Shown: positions 1-11,950 of the stretch, in pieces
How the letters are laid out: each line of letters opens with the position of its first letter
How positions within the stretch are numbered: the first letter of the stretch is position 1
Assembly (NCBI RefSeq): GCF_000715075.1
Contig: NC_134102.1
Location: forward strand, 45,207,348 to 45,271,347
Origin: Nicotiana tabacum
Lineage: Eukaryota > Streptophyta > Magnoliopsida > Solanales > Solanaceae
DNA: 64,000 nucleotides
Reading direction: 5' to 3'
The notes under the pieces: model-generated
Told to the model about the DNA's origin: nothing
The model's input: only the letters and a program-made list of their open reading frames with translations
The model's database searches: none
Made by a program: the position numbers and the translations under genes

Positions 1-414
1 GTGAGCCCACCTTCATTTCGGGGTCATGTATCTTTTGTTTCTCGTGTACTGTGTTTTGAGGTATAGCCGGGGCCTTGTTGCTGGTATTTCCATATTATTC
101 TTTAGTTGTACTTAGAGGCTTCGTAGACAGGTTGTGGGTGGTGTTTGATGTTGTGAATTGAATTAAAACTGTTGGTATTTGGCAACATGTTTTTCATTAA
201 ATCTATAAACTCATACTATTTTGAAAATATTGAATGATGTTGTTAATGGGAATGAAATGGAAGTGGTGAATAAAATCTTTTCAGTATTTGATTAACGGGG
301 TACATCTCCTCTTTATTCAGGGATGAATTTCGGTAGAATAAAATCTAACAGGCTTGCTCAGCCGGGTTTACTCGGTTGAGCGTCGGTCGCGCTCCCCGAG
401 TTTGGGGCGTGACA
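1..414 (+). mobile_element. 3' end of a family-S LTR
   Basis: This segment aligns with the last ~394 bp of the complete solo LTR at 4244-6647. Both share the block around the phrase 'ggtatagccggggccttgtt' and the ending that contains 'actcggttgagcg' and closes with TGACA or TTGACA. The 5' part lies outside the window, so it cannot be told whether this is a solo LTR or a 3' LTR. It stops at 414 and passes directly into a family-B LTR, which it appears to interrupt or truncate. Confidence 0.75.
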
Positions 415-2884
415 GTAAGGTTGCATTTACGACATGTCCCTGGGTTGTCAGGCGCCGCACTTGCGAGTCATTTTTCGCATTTGCGAGCCATTTTTCGCAC
501 TAGCGAGGGTTTGCAATTGCGAATTCAGGGTCACAATTGCGACTCCTGCACCGAACATAAGGGCTGGAAAAACGAGACTTAATCTCATTTTCATATTTTA
601 GAACCCTAGACTCGGTAGGAGGCGATTTTGAGGAGGGATTTTCACCTACAACCATTGGGTAAGTGATTTTGATCAATTTTCAATTACATAATATGATTAT
701 GTATGAGATTTAACATCAAATTCATGAGAATCTAAGAGAATTTTTGGGAAATGTTTCTTATGTTTTGAAAAATGAATTTTTGAGATTTGCGAGTCGAATT
801 GGGCTCGTATTTGAAAATAAAACACATATATGGACTCATGGGGTTTATGGATAGTCGATATCTATCCTTAGACTCGTATTTTGACCGGGCGGGTCCGGGG
901 TTGACTTTTGTTTACTTTTGGGGAATTATGTAAAGATCTTAGCTTTATTAATTGAAATTAATTTCTCTTGTATTATTTGATAATATTAAGTTGTTTTTGG
1001 TTAGATTTGAGCCGTGTGGAGGCGAATTTTAATGGAAAAGCTATTTTTGAGTGTTGATTTGGCCTACTTGAGGTAAGTATCTTGCCTAACTTTGTGGGAG
1101 GGGGGGCTGCCCCTTAGATTGTGTTTAATTGTACTATTTGAATTATGTGAAAAACGTGTACATAAGGTGATGAGTGTGTGCACAGGCTTATATGTGAAAA
1201 ATTGACCGGTTTAGACTCTTAGGTTACTTATAAGCATATTAAAGTTGTTATTTGTTCTATCTTTCGTTGTCAAGTTTATTATTAAGTAATTTAATTGAAG
1301 TTGTTATTACATGTTCTATTTTCCATTGTTGAGGTTACTCTTATATGCATTTAGTTTTTTTATCCTTTTTTTGATTCCCCTCACTTTTTTATTTCCCCTT
1401 TGTTGCAGCTATTGCTCCTTTGGTGACTCGAATCCACAACCTTGGGATTGTAGGCGGAGAGTGTTGACCATCTGAGCAACCCCCTCTTGTCTATATGCAT
1501 TTAGTAGTAGTTATTATTACATGCTATTTCACCCATTGTTGAGTTATTCTCATGCATTTATTAGTAGAAGATATTTCATGCTATCGGTTTTATAGTTAAG
1601 CCTATGTTATGCATTTTAATTGAAGTTGCCATTTCATGGAAATACCTTTCCATGTTGAGCTTATTAAAGTAGTAGTATTGAGAGCTATTAACACGTTTTG
1701 TGGTTGAAGTTGTTGATTATTGGAATATCTTTCCTTGTTGAGTTATTTCCAAATTCATTTTGTTGTTATTGAGAATCTTGTGCACATTGTAGTTGAGTTG
1801 TCGACTATGTATTGTGGTGACATTGTTATTGTTAATTTTGGAAATGTTGTGGCGTATGGGCACGTGTGGTGCGAGTTAATTATTTTGTTGTGATATTGAT
1901 GTGCATGCGGCGATATAAGAGTGGTGTATTGATGCACATGCGGCAAGATAAGGTGGAATTTATGTGCGTGTTGCTAGTAAGGGAATTACGTGAAGCTACG
2001 CTGCGAGATAAGGGGGGCTAAAGCGTGCGAAGCTATTTCGGGAAAAATATTCTTTTTTAAATATATGCAAGGCTCACGAGGCGATATAAGGAAGATTGTG
2101 ATTGTGACTTGTGAAATGTGAACATGAGTTGTGGTACCTAGGTGTGATTCTTGTTATACATTCTATATTGGAAAGGCTTGCTGATTTGAACGATTATTCT
2201 TTTGTTTCCTTGCCTCATTCCATTCGCATTTTTTATTGTAATTGGTTACTTGTTGTCTTTATCATATGCACACTCTTTATTGTTATTGGTTGCTTTTATT
2301 TCCTTTGTTAGCCTTTTATTGATAAATTACTTTATTGTCATTTATTGCCTTTACTTCCTCGTTGTTAGATTATATTAATATTCTGGACAAGTTTTCTATG
2401 TCTAGTAGGTGTCATGACCAGACCTCGTCACTACTCCACCGAGGTTAGGCTTGATACTTACTGGTACCGTTGTGGTGTACTCATGCTACGCTTATGTACA
2501 TTTTTGTGCAGATCCAGCTTCTTTTTCCCGTGTCGGATGCCATTGAGTTAACTCAGACTTTGCGGAGACTTCAAGGTATACCCGCTTGATGTCCGCAGGC
2601 TTCAGAGTCACTTTCTAGTGATCTTATGGTACTGTTTCTTTTGTTCCCAAATAATACTGTATTACAAATTCGTAATGCATTTCAGTAGAGCTAATGACTC
2701 AGTTCCACTAGTTTTGGGGATTATATGATTGTTGTTCTGTTTTGGTTTTGATGATGTTTTTTATTAGTTTAAATCAATACCTTAGTCGTTATTTCTGCTA
2801 ATTCATCATCATATATTAGGCTTACCTAGTCTTAGAGAGTAAGTGTCATCACGATTCCTAAGGTGGAATTTTGGGGTCGTGACA
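415..2884 (+). mobile_element. truncated family-B LTR (3' portion)
   Basis: This stretch is the 3' part of an LTR of the same family as the 3' LTR at 16716-19687. It shares the sequence leading up to 'gaggtaagt', the tail 'aggcttacctagtcttagag', and the terminal GGGGTCGTGACA. It carries a short array of 'gcacttgcgag'-like units (about 450-550) matching the array in the other copies. The 5' portion is missing at the junction with the family-S LTR at 414/415. A SINE interrupts it at 1355-1491. No coding capacity was seen. Confidence 0.7.
1355..1491 (-). mobile_element. tRNA-derived SINE with 13-bp target duplication
   Basis: Read on the minus strand, this 137-bp insert starts with a tRNA-like head. 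It has a box-A-like segment (GTTGCTCAGATGG) and a box-B-like segment (GGATTCGAGTC) with tRNA-like spacing, and ends in an A-rich tail. It is flanked by identical 13-bp repeats, TATATGCATTTAG, at 1342-1354 and 1492-1504. The homologous B-family LTR lacks the insert. Head, tail and target duplication are all visible, so the SINE assignment is firm; the exact SINE family is not determined. Confidence 0.85.
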
Positions 2885-4243
2885 CCCTCATTCTAGAAGA
2901 TATCACCCATATTTGTTCTCCCAAAATGCTCTCAAACCCTTCTAGAATTCCCAAATCAGTCTAAGGAAGTTGAACGAGAATCTAGTAGGATTTAGTGCGA
3001 AGGATCTTGGAATTAGAATCATCACTAGTATATCTATTATCTTGATGTATTGATTCTGGAGATTCGTTAGAGGCATAGTAACAATCATAGAAGCGTAGCT
3101 AGTTCTGCAACAAGGTATATAAGGCAACTTTCTTTCTTGGAATGATTTGGTGTAAGTCTCACTCTCTCTTCCTCTAAAGGATTCATGTATTGTAAGGATT
3201 TGGTTTATGATTCCCTCTCGATGACGTTATCCCTATTCTTGTACATTCTTGTCGGTATCATTTCTTTCAAAGTTTAAAATGTTCCCAGTTGGTATCCTGA
3301 GGTCGGAATGTATGATTCATTCTGAGTTTAAACTTAATATCTCTTGAAAGTGATTCTACATTGAACTTATATGTATATTTATTTATTTTACTTTACCGAG
3401 ACACGCTATAGATGGCCGTGTATGGCACCTATTGTGCAACCACTGATCAGTTGGGTATGATGAATTACAATGTGAGAAACTAACGAAAGCCTGTGTGACT
3501 GGGTATGACTGAGTCCTCTACAAGGCAGGTACGGAGTGATATGATGTAAAATATCACCAAGCCCCTATGCGACCGGGTACGACCGAGTCCTTTTGAGATA
3601 GGATATGCTGAGTTCTGTTGAGACCGGGTACAACCAAGATCTCATGAGGTCGAGTACGATGTGATAATTATATGAGACTTACCGAGTCCTCTACGAGGCC
3701 AGGTACGATATGAATGATATGCCCCAAAGAGTGGCTGAGTATTATTATATTATAATTAATGCATGGTCTCCATGAGTGGCTTAGCCTATTGAAAAACAAC
3801 TTGTATACTGTACGTTTGATGGTTTCTACAGTTTATGCCCCCGATGGCTTGCCTTCGGTATCCAGGTTGAAATCATGTACTCATATATCTTATGTTATGT
3901 CTCTGATTTGCATGATTTCTTAGTCTTACATACTCACTACATTTTCCATACTGATGTCCTTTTCTTAGGGCACTGTGTTCATGACCACAGGTATAGATAG
4001 ACCCGGTGATGTCTGTCCCTGGTAGGGTATTTGTTACAATTGATTGATCGTTGCACTTCACTTCTTCGGATTAGCTATTCAGAAGTCAATAGGTACCGAA
4101 GCATATGTTCTATTCATTTCGGGTACGGTAGAGCCCTATCCCGACAAAGTTGTGTATATGTATATTTCTTTTGGTACTCTTAGAGACTTGCAGACTAAAT
4201 TTTGGTGGTATATAAAAGAGTGGGTTATAACTTTGTAGGGTAC
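2885..4243 (+). mobile_element. family-C LTR fragment, left part
   Basis: This is non-coding LTR-like DNA that continues across the solo LTR at 4244-6647 to 6842. It contains several degenerate repeats built on the phrases 'accgggtacgaccgagtcc' and 'gaggccaggtacga' (about 3480-3720). No long open frame is supported. The start is not a recognisable LTR terminus, so the left end is probably lost at the junction with the B-family LTR. Confidence 0.5.
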
Positions 4244-4369
4244 TGTAACACCCCGAAAAATTTCAAAGTACTTAAGTGTAAAGTCCGGTAAAATATGCAA
4301 AGAAAATAATTTTTCATGGTGCCAAGAAAGTAAAGGAAAATATTTGCCGGAAAAGTGCGTCTAGGTGGT

Positions 4370-4630
4370 CCATTATGCGACCGCATAATTACTCTGTGGG
4401 CCGCATAATGGCCGCAGAAGTGAGCAGGAGAGGGCTATTCTGGAAGCAGCTATGCGGTCGACTATGCGACCGCATAACTGTTATGCGGTGCATTATGCGA
4501 CCGCATAACAGTTATGCAGACAACATAGTGACCGCATACACAGGCAGTTCTTTTGGCTATTTTGTAACCAATTATGCAACCAATATGCGGTCCGCATAAC
4601 CATTATACAGTCGCATATGCGACCGTCAAA
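4370..4630 (+). repeat. array of TATGCGACCGCATA-type near-palindromes
   Basis: Within the solo LTR, 131-386 bp from its start, about ten short GC-rich units of the type 'ttatgcggtcgcataa' and 'atgcgaccgcataac' are packed together in both polarities. Each unit is nearly self-complementary around a CG-containing core, so the region can form many small hairpins and is CpG-dense. Confidence 0.8.
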
Positions 4631-5668
4631 CCTGTTCCGGAGCTCCATTTTTGGGTTTTTAAAACCCGACCCTATTACATTAAATACACTCTTTGGGTCA
4701 TTTTTGAGCTATTATCTGACATTTTAGAGTGAGATAGGGTGCCCTAGAGTGAGAAGGTGTTCTCCAATAATTGTTCTTCAATTCTTGCCCAAGTTTTGGA
4801 AGATTAAGAAGGGAAGCTCACTAGGTCTTCATCCTAGAGGTAAGATTCTACACCCTAAACCCTAATTTTGAAATCTTCTGAAAATGGGTAACTTGCAAGA
4901 TAATTTTTGGGCTTGAGAGTTGATTATTTTGCATGCATGTGTTATCGAAGGGTGTAGGAAGATTGTTGAGCTAAGAATGGTAAAGATTGGGTTGTGGGAT
5001 GACGGAATCCTTCATAAAAAGGACATTGAAACCTTATGCACACCTAGTGTTTGATAAAATGCTCAAGTGAGCTAGAACCATGATCATCTTCCTAATTTTG
5101 ATTCAATTTATTATATTTCTACAATAGATTGGAGTTGCTAAGAATTTCGGAACATTTTAGAGTTTAAGGAAGCTCAATTGAGGTATGTTGGCTAAACTCT
5201 TCTCTTAGAATTGAATCCCACAATATTCATGTGAATTATGTAAGTCCCGAGTGATTCATTATGAAATTGGATACTCCCAGTAAGATTGGATTGAAAGATA
5301 TATGTTCAACAAGAATCTCAAATGCTTTATTCATGTTATGTTACCAATTGAGGATGTGTTAAAATATGGGCTGTACATTAATAATATTTCAACTTTAAGT
5401 CAAGTTCAAATGAAGGCTATTATGCTAAATTTTGTGAAATATCTCTATGTGCCTTAGACTCTAAATTGCTCACATGTATACTACACACCTTGATTTGAAT
5501 TGTATTTGTTGTTGATGATGATAATGATATTTGAAATTGATAAGGTGAGCATGAAATACTGAATATGGCCAATGTGTCAAGAATGATCTTATAATTATGG
5601 CCATTAGTGCCAATGAAATGAAAATATATGAAAGTAATACAAAATGCGATGATTGATATAAAAAGGTT

Positions 5669-5930
5669 GATGTCTCAAATAAGACAGCCTAGCCGGTCGG
5701 GTCGTGATCGGACACCATGCCACACACATGGTGGTGATTGTGCTGGAAATTATAATTGAAATGGTAATTGTGGTTGATGTCCCTAATGGATAGCCTAGCC
5801 GATCGGGTCATGATCGGACTCCGTGTTAAAGATTGTGGTATTGATATTGAGAGAAATTATGGTTGATGTCTCTAATGAGATGGCCTAGCCGATCGGGTCG
5901 TGATCGGACTCCGTGCTAAGAGTACGGTGG
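5669..5930 (+). repeat. three ~95-bp tandem repeats in the solo LTR
   Basis: Three imperfect units begin near 5669, 5773 and 5864. Each reads 'gatgtc..taat...gcctagccgatcgggtcgtgatcgg' followed by a short variable tail. They are non-coding and internal to the LTR. Confidence 0.75.
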
Positions 5931-6647
5931 TACCGGTAGTGTGAATAATGGTATTGTGGACAATGGTATATCGATACTAAAAATCTCCCAATGTGAGATA
6001 TGGAAATAATTTGAACACTGTCTTGATCCTAAATTGATGTTTGATGTTAATTAAGGCTTTCATTGATATTATGATAATCTTGTTTGTATTATTTGTCATT
6101 CTATGAGAGGCTGTTTAGTTATACATACTAGTGCTATTCGACGGTACTAACGTACCTTTTGCCGGGGGCACTGCATCTTTAAATGGATGCAGGTGGTTCC
6201 ACAGCAGGAGATATTGATCAGTGATAGCAGTACACCTTCTTCCCAGGTGACTTGGTGAGCCCCACTTCATTTCGGGGTCATGTATCTTTTGTACTTTGTG
6301 TATTCAGTTTGAGGTATAGCCGGGGCCTTGTTGTCGGCATTATCATTGTACTCTTCTTTATCTATAGAGGCTCCGTAGACATAGTGTGGGTTGTGTATTG
6401 GTGTCGGGGAAAGACAAACTATGTTATATTGTAGTCGTATTACTTGTCCATTTGAGACTTTTAAAAAATGATGAAACTATTAGAAATGAATTGTTATTGT
6501 AGACATGAACACATTTTCATCTAATTAATGAAAATATGTATATCTCTATTCGTGGATGAGTTTGGGTAGAATGAAATCTACCAGGCTTGCTCCGTCGGAT
6601 TCACTCGGTTGAGCGCCGGTCGCGCTCCTTGGTTTTGAGGCTTGACA

Positions 6648-6842
6648 GGTACAATTATGAATATGTGTGAAATGTCAATGTTTTTTTTGCAAGTCAGTTG
6701 TACACGTTTTTATTTTGATATTAGTACGTGGAGGCCTCATTGGCCCAAATTTTATGATTAAGAAAAGCTAAGAATGGACATCGGTTTGCACGGGCCTTCG
6801 GGCGTCGTGTGCCGGTTGCACCTCCCAAGGTTAGGGTGTGAC
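6648..6842 (+). mobile_element. family-C LTR fragment, right part
   Basis: This is the continuation of the family-C LTR after the GGTAC target copy. It ends with 'aaggttagggtgtgaca', a typical TG..CA LTR 3' end. The next base begins Tat-lineage pol sequence, so this LTR either inserted into that pol or was joined to it by deletion. Confidence 0.55.
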
Positions 6843-7700
6843 AAAACCGCCTGTATTGTCAAAGCCAAGGGATGGAGAGAGATTACTCACCTACTTAGCC
6901 ATATCAGAAGTAGAAGTAAGCACAGTATTTGTACGAGAAGAAAAAGGTATGCAATATCCAATTTACTATATTAGTAAATCTTTGTTAGATATTGATACGT
7001 GATAACCTCATCTAGAAAAACTAGCACTAGCATTAATAATGGCTTCAAGAAAGTTATGACCCTATTTTCAATGTCATCTTATTTCTGTCGTAACTATTTT
7101 TCCATTAAGGAATATTTTATATAAACATGAGTTATCAGGAAGATTAGCTAAATGGGCAATAGAACTTAGTGAATATGATATTGTTTATCAGCCTCGAACT
7201 GCCATAAAGTCACATGTACTAGCAAATTTCAGCTCGAGCTTACTACCTAAAGCTAAAAATGAGGTACGAATATTTACCAGATCTAATTTGGGGACTTGGA
7301 CATTGTACACTGATGGATCCTTAAATGTAAAAGGGGCAGGTTTGGGTATTGTCTTTATTTCACCTTCAGAAAAAATTATCAGGCAAGCAATAAAATGTTA
7401 CCCTATAACTAATAATAAAGCTGAATATGAGGCAGTGATTGCAGGTTTGAAACTTGCAAAAAAAGATAGGGATTGATCAAATTGAAATCAAAACCAACTC
7501 ATAACTTATGGTAAATCAAATGCAACAGTATTTGGAAAAAGTGCGGGAATTATTGTGTCAATTCTACGTATGAAAAGCTATTCAAATACCAAGAGAAGAG
7601 AATGTGGAGGCTGATGCATTAGCAAAGAAAGTTATGATAGGCAAAAAGAGAATGTGATTATTTGTTCATTTGAAATTTACTAAGCATTTTAGATGATAGG
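6843..7700 (+). pseudogene. Tat-lineage Ty3/gypsy pol fragment (RNase H plus second RNase H)
   Basis: Conceptual translation in shifting frames gives the end of reverse transcriptase/RNase H, including the motif GRLAKWAIELSEYDI near 7140. A second, archaeal-type RNase H domain follows at about 7285-7680, with YTDGSLNVKGAGLGI and TNNKAEYEAVIAGL, whose D and E residues are in the expected catalytic positions. Two RNase H domains in a row mark the Tat/Ogre branch of plant Ty3/gypsy elements. Gag, protease, most of reverse transcriptase and the integrase are absent. Several stops and frameshifts show it is dead. It belongs with the antisense accessory gene and LTR remnant that follow to 11950. 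Confidence 0.8.
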
Positions 7701-8525
7701 CAAAAAGCTAGCCAGAACCGAATGATGACATTAGACCAAAAAGACATGTGAAATACTTAATTGTTCTTGGTGTAGGTTACAACAATTCTGATGGGAAGGG
7801 TTAAGCAGTCATCATCTAAAAAATTACCCCTGGATCCCGTATATGTTTTCTTTTTCAGGGAAAGGACCATAGAGCGAAGTTGATCCAGTGTTTAAGTTTT
7901 CATACTTATAAGCTCAAATACTAGGGGACTATGAATATGGAAGAAGTAAAGCACAAACAAAAGCATAGCTTAATGGCCAAAGGAAAAACCTACCTTGAAG
8001 AAAATTTCGAATTTTTAAGCTCAAAGGTTGAATGGCAGTTATGCGCTTAAGAATCAATAGGAAATTGAAGATTCAAGAGAAAACATCCAATAGCTATTAG
8101 GTTAGGGCTACAAATATACTCATAGGATAACTATACCCATACCTATAAACCTGCTATAAAAAAGTAGTTATGGAAATGATGTACATGAATATTCGTTTTG
8201 AAAGATCAAATAAAACTTCTTCAAATTACTTCATATTTTATATTTTTACACCAATATAAAGTATGAGATGCCATCTTCGTCAATGTCATTTATATAAAAC
8301 GGCCTCTCTTATAAATACGACTGTGTGTATTTATTTACGGTATATTAAAGCATTCATTCTATTTGGATAATGCAAGAAAATTCCGGAGATTAAAGAGCAA
8401 AAGCATACTTAAACTATTCTTAAAATTAACATTGATATTGATGTTCACAAAAGTTTCCAAGGAACAAATCAAAAAACATCCAAAAATATCTGAGTAATAT
8501 CATAAAACATTGCTGAAAGAGAAAA
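7701..8525 (+). mobile_element. non-coding part of the Tat-lineage element
   Basis: This stretch lies between the pol remnant and the 3' end of the antisense accessory gene. It is AT-rich, contains no supported reading frame, and is probably the remains of deleted integrase sequence and spacer. Confidence 0.5.
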
Positions 8526-11196
8526 CTAGGCAGCATCTTGAGAAGGAGCGGAAGGATCAACTTGAGAACTTGAAGATGAAGGCTAGGGATCAGCAGGATC
8601 AGCCTTTGAATCGTCTTTCTTAAATCACCCTTGGAACTCTCATCCTCGGGTGTAGAGAAACTTTAACATTGCTGAGTAGTTTCGATTGCATCCTTGGCCC
8701 TGGCAATCTCAGCTTCGAGATCAAAACTTTCTTGGCTAGCTTCAGTCAAAGTTTCAAGACGTGTGTTCAGGAAGGCCCAACTCACATCCAGAGTTAGCTT
8801 GTCCTCGAGAGCCGCACAATCTTTCTTTAATTTTTCAACTTCGGCCCTCAGTTCTTCTTTTTCAGCCTCGGCACCTTCATAAGAGACCTTCAAAGGTTCA
8901 AGAATAGCCTCAAGGGACTTAAATTTATTGGAAGAGGTGCATAGAACTTCTTGGGCTTGAGTCAATGCTTGGACCAGATCACCCGCGTACACTTCTTTCT
9001 GATTCAGAAGTTCTTTCAAACTCTGAATTTCCTCAGTCCCTTGAATGCTGCTCAGCAAAGGTGGCTTCCATCCTATACTTCTCCTTCTCTGCCTGATTGG
9101 CAGAAGCCTTCATTACTGCTAACTCAGTAGTAGTGATCCTAAGTTGTTGCTCTAAGGTCTCTTTCTCACCAGCCAAGACGTCATTCGCTAACTGGAGGCT
9201 CTCAAATTGCTCTTTCCAGTTGTCAGCTTCCATGCGCAACTCTGCAACATGTTGCTCAGTCCAACCACTCTCCTCATCAGCTCTGTACCTGTTAAGTTGA
9301 TCTGCAAAAAGGTAAGGGAAAAGAGTTATAAACTTAAAGAAATAAGAAGTGAAAGAGGTAAGAGAGGAAAAGCATACATTGAGAGCATAATGAATAACAT
9401 TATTCATCAGAGTGATAGAGGAGCAGGATTCAAGATTTACCCTCTTGAGGGGGCCAATCAAAGGTTTCAACCAAATCGTAGCTTAGTTTGATTTCTTTAG
9501 TAAGCTCATGACCTCGGGGACTTCGATCATAACCTGATTCATACCTCTCCCAGTGGAAGGGTCGGCTTCATCATAAAGAACAACAACGGGAGTAGCAGCA
9601 GGAGCAGCAACAGGAGCAACGGGGCTCATGGGAAAGGTCGCAAGAGGTGGCTCTTCACAAACAAACCCAAACTCTTCTTCTTCATCCTCAAATCCTTAAG
9701 CAAAAAGCCTCTCAACAGGACTTGAAGGGGGACTTATGGAAGGATCAACATTATCATCTTCAGAAATTTGTAGAGGATTATCTTCAGGCTCATCAACCAG
9801 GTGAAAAGGCACAGAGTCTGAAGGCTGGATCTGAGGAGCATTGGATTCATCATCCAAGATGATGCGCCTCCTGACTCTAGGCATATTCACTATGGAGCCT
9901 TCATCTTCTTCCTCTTTATCAGAGGCACGAGATTCTTTATTTTTCCTTTTTGAAGAGGACACATTTAAAATTCGCTCTTGGGCAGTGTTGACATCGAGTC
10001 TAACTGCAAGAGTGGAAGAAGGACTAACTCTGCAGAATGCAAATCTTGAAAATTACAAAGGATGTCAAAATAAGAAGAAGAAAAAAAATGAAAAATTTAC
10101 GGTAGAGTAAAGTAACATACTGTGGGTTTTTAACTTTCCATCCAAACTTTTGGGATAGAAACTTCTAGGATCTTTGCTCCAGAGGAGCGGGCAGATAATA
10201 TTTTTTCTACCCAATCACAGAAGTCGAAAAGTTCACCAAAACCTTTCATGATTGCTGGAAAAAAAAAAGAAAATATGAGTAAGAAAGTTAGTATTTTAAA
10301 GGGAAAATAGCATAGTGAAGAAGAAAAGGGAAACACTCACGTGTAAAGTTCCACTTCTCGGGAAAGGGCATGTTCAATTATCCCACTAAGGCACGAGTGG
10401 GAACAACCACAAACCGAGCATACCAACCTCGGTCACGATCATCTTCAGGACTGACCAAGATTCATTGCTTCTTGTAGCAAATGTGAAAACACCCTCCCAA
10501 AAATATTTAGAGAATACAGATGAAAGAGATGACGAAAAGAGAAAGGGGAGAAAACTAAACCCGATAAGTAGCAAAGACAAGCCACTGCCCTACACATTAT
10601 CGGACCTATTTATCGAGGCAAACGTTGAAATAACGACAGAATTCTATAATCACTATGTTAATAGGAGGTTTGAATCCTAAAGTGAAAGGATATGTATAGA
10701 CGAACGAATAACCTTCATGGTAAGTGGTTATTCGGTCATCGGCACTAGGGGCTGCGATTGGGAAGTCAAGGTTCTAATGACATTCTCGGTGTACTAAAGG
10801 AAGAAGATCATAGTTGATCAGAGAAGGATAGTGATCAACATGTTTAAGTGCTGCTATGGAAGAAACTTCTTACTTCCATGCTTCATGATTAGATTTAAAA
10901 GAAAATTCTTGAGGAACAATCTCTGAAACTAAAGGTTCAGGTAATGGTTCATTTTGATCCCTAGCTTTGGAAGAAGATCTAGGGGAGGATGTGGATTAAT
11001 CTTTGGAGGACGAAGAAGGTTTAGAAGGATTTTTCTGAGAAGAGGTGGTACTCCGGCTCGATATGGAGCCTAGTCTACGAAGCCTGACACCTTTATTCCT
11101 ACTTTTGACTGGAGCAGTAGAAGGTGTAAGTTCATCAATTATGATAGCACGTTGAGGATTAGACGATGAAGAAGAGTTCAAATATCATGAAACCAT
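8526..11196 (-). pseudogene. antisense accessory gene of the Tat element (decayed, spliced)
   Basis: The reading runs from an ATG at 11196 down to a TAG at 8526, opposite to pol. It begins with a Ser-rich N-terminus. The middle section contains VYTYPFTLG and FCRYFNVCLGQ, followed by FPEKWNFT. The C-terminal half is rich in coiled coil (about 9470-8660, with long E/K/L heptads). These landmarks match the accessory protein at 45190-47949, so both belong to one Tat-associated family. Three GT-AG introns can be placed: about 10340-10255, 10120-10030, and one near 9380-9301 with donor gtatgc and acceptor tttttgcag. A stop at codon 4 and further frame breaks make it a pseudogene. Function is unknown; extra reading frames antisense to pol are documented in Tat-type elements. 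Confidence 0.75.
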
Positions 11197-11300
11197 TGTT
11201 AATAATAGTCAAAGCGCGATGAAAAAATGAGGGTTGTAGAGAAGACTTAGAAGAAAACGAAATAGAGTAAGAGAAGTTTTGGAAGTTGTATGATGCGGTA

Positions 11301-11306
11301 TTTATA
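11301..11306 (-). promoter_or_regulatory. TATA-like box of the antisense accessory gene
   Basis: On the minus strand CCTTATAAATACC lies about 105 bp upstream of the ATG at 11196. The analogous gene at 45190 also has a TATA-like box upstream. This suggests its own promoter, independent of the LTR. Confidence 0.5.
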
Positions 11307-11555
11307 AGGAAGAAGCGTCATCATAAACCGTCATCTAGTAACCGTCACGTCGAATTGACACAGCCAAAGAAACCCTAAAAAGCCTCTGTAAACTGCAGAG
11401 CCAATCACGATAAGACATGTGTCTCGAGCATTAAATGGAAGAGACATACATATCTTCGCTTCTGAGGTGAATCATAATGATATCGGGAAGGGGCGGCAAG
11501 ACGTTCTCGCCATAAATAAACTTACCACTTTCGGAATATTCAGTTGAGAATATTC

Positions 11556-11950
11556 AGAAAGTAGGGGGACTATTTGTAATGGCAAAAAAATAGACTCGCC
11601 ACGCGACTTATGATATGTTGAAAGGTAGAATAAAAGTCAAAGTGATACAGAAGAATGAAGGTTAGGGAAAGCATGAGTAAAACACCCACATTATCGCTTT
11701 ACAAAGATACCGTACTTGACAACTGGAAAGGAAGAGATGTGAGTGGGATGGATAATTAAAGACCACGAGGAAGGAAGGTTCATTAATAGTCAAGAATATG
11801 GAAAGAACTCGACATAATCCCTGATTGAACGAGAATGACTACTATTACCATAACCGTTAAAAATTATCCAAGTAATGGAAAATCAATGTAACAAATATTA
11901 GTAACGGGCGAGAATTAAGTATGGCAAAGCAGTTACATATTATACCCTTA
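11556..11950 (+). mobile_element. polypurine tract and truncated 3' LTR of the Tat element
   Basis: A purine run (AGAAAGTAGGGGGAC, 11556-11570) is followed by TGTAATGGC at 11575, the expected polypurine-tract and LTR-start arrangement. The LTR stops at 11950, where a family-D LTR begins. No other LTR of this element was recognised. Confidence 0.55.

Larger units (their letters stand above)
4244..6647 (+). mobile_element. complete solo LTR, family S, with GGTAC target duplication
   Basis: This 2404-bp sequence starts with TGTAACACCCCG and ends with TTGACA. It is bracketed by the 5-bp direct repeat GGTAC at 4239-4243 and 6648-6652, the signature of an LTR retrotransposon insertion reduced to one LTR by LTR-LTR recombination. 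The start and end match the conventions of Solanaceae gypsy LTRs, and the 3' end repeats the sequence at 1-414. There is no internal coding region. It splits a family-C LTR and is therefore younger than it. Confidence 0.9.

Noticed and set aside
1425..1491. tRNA-like segment on the minus strand
   Set aside because: A- and B-box-like motifs are present, but they form the head of a SINE with an A-rich tail and a 13-bp target duplication. A functional tRNA gene is not supported.
8694..8882. Plus-strand open frames opposite the coiled-coil accessory gene (8694-9491)
   Set aside because: The Ser/Leu-rich translations are antisense shadows of the coiled-coil coding strand.
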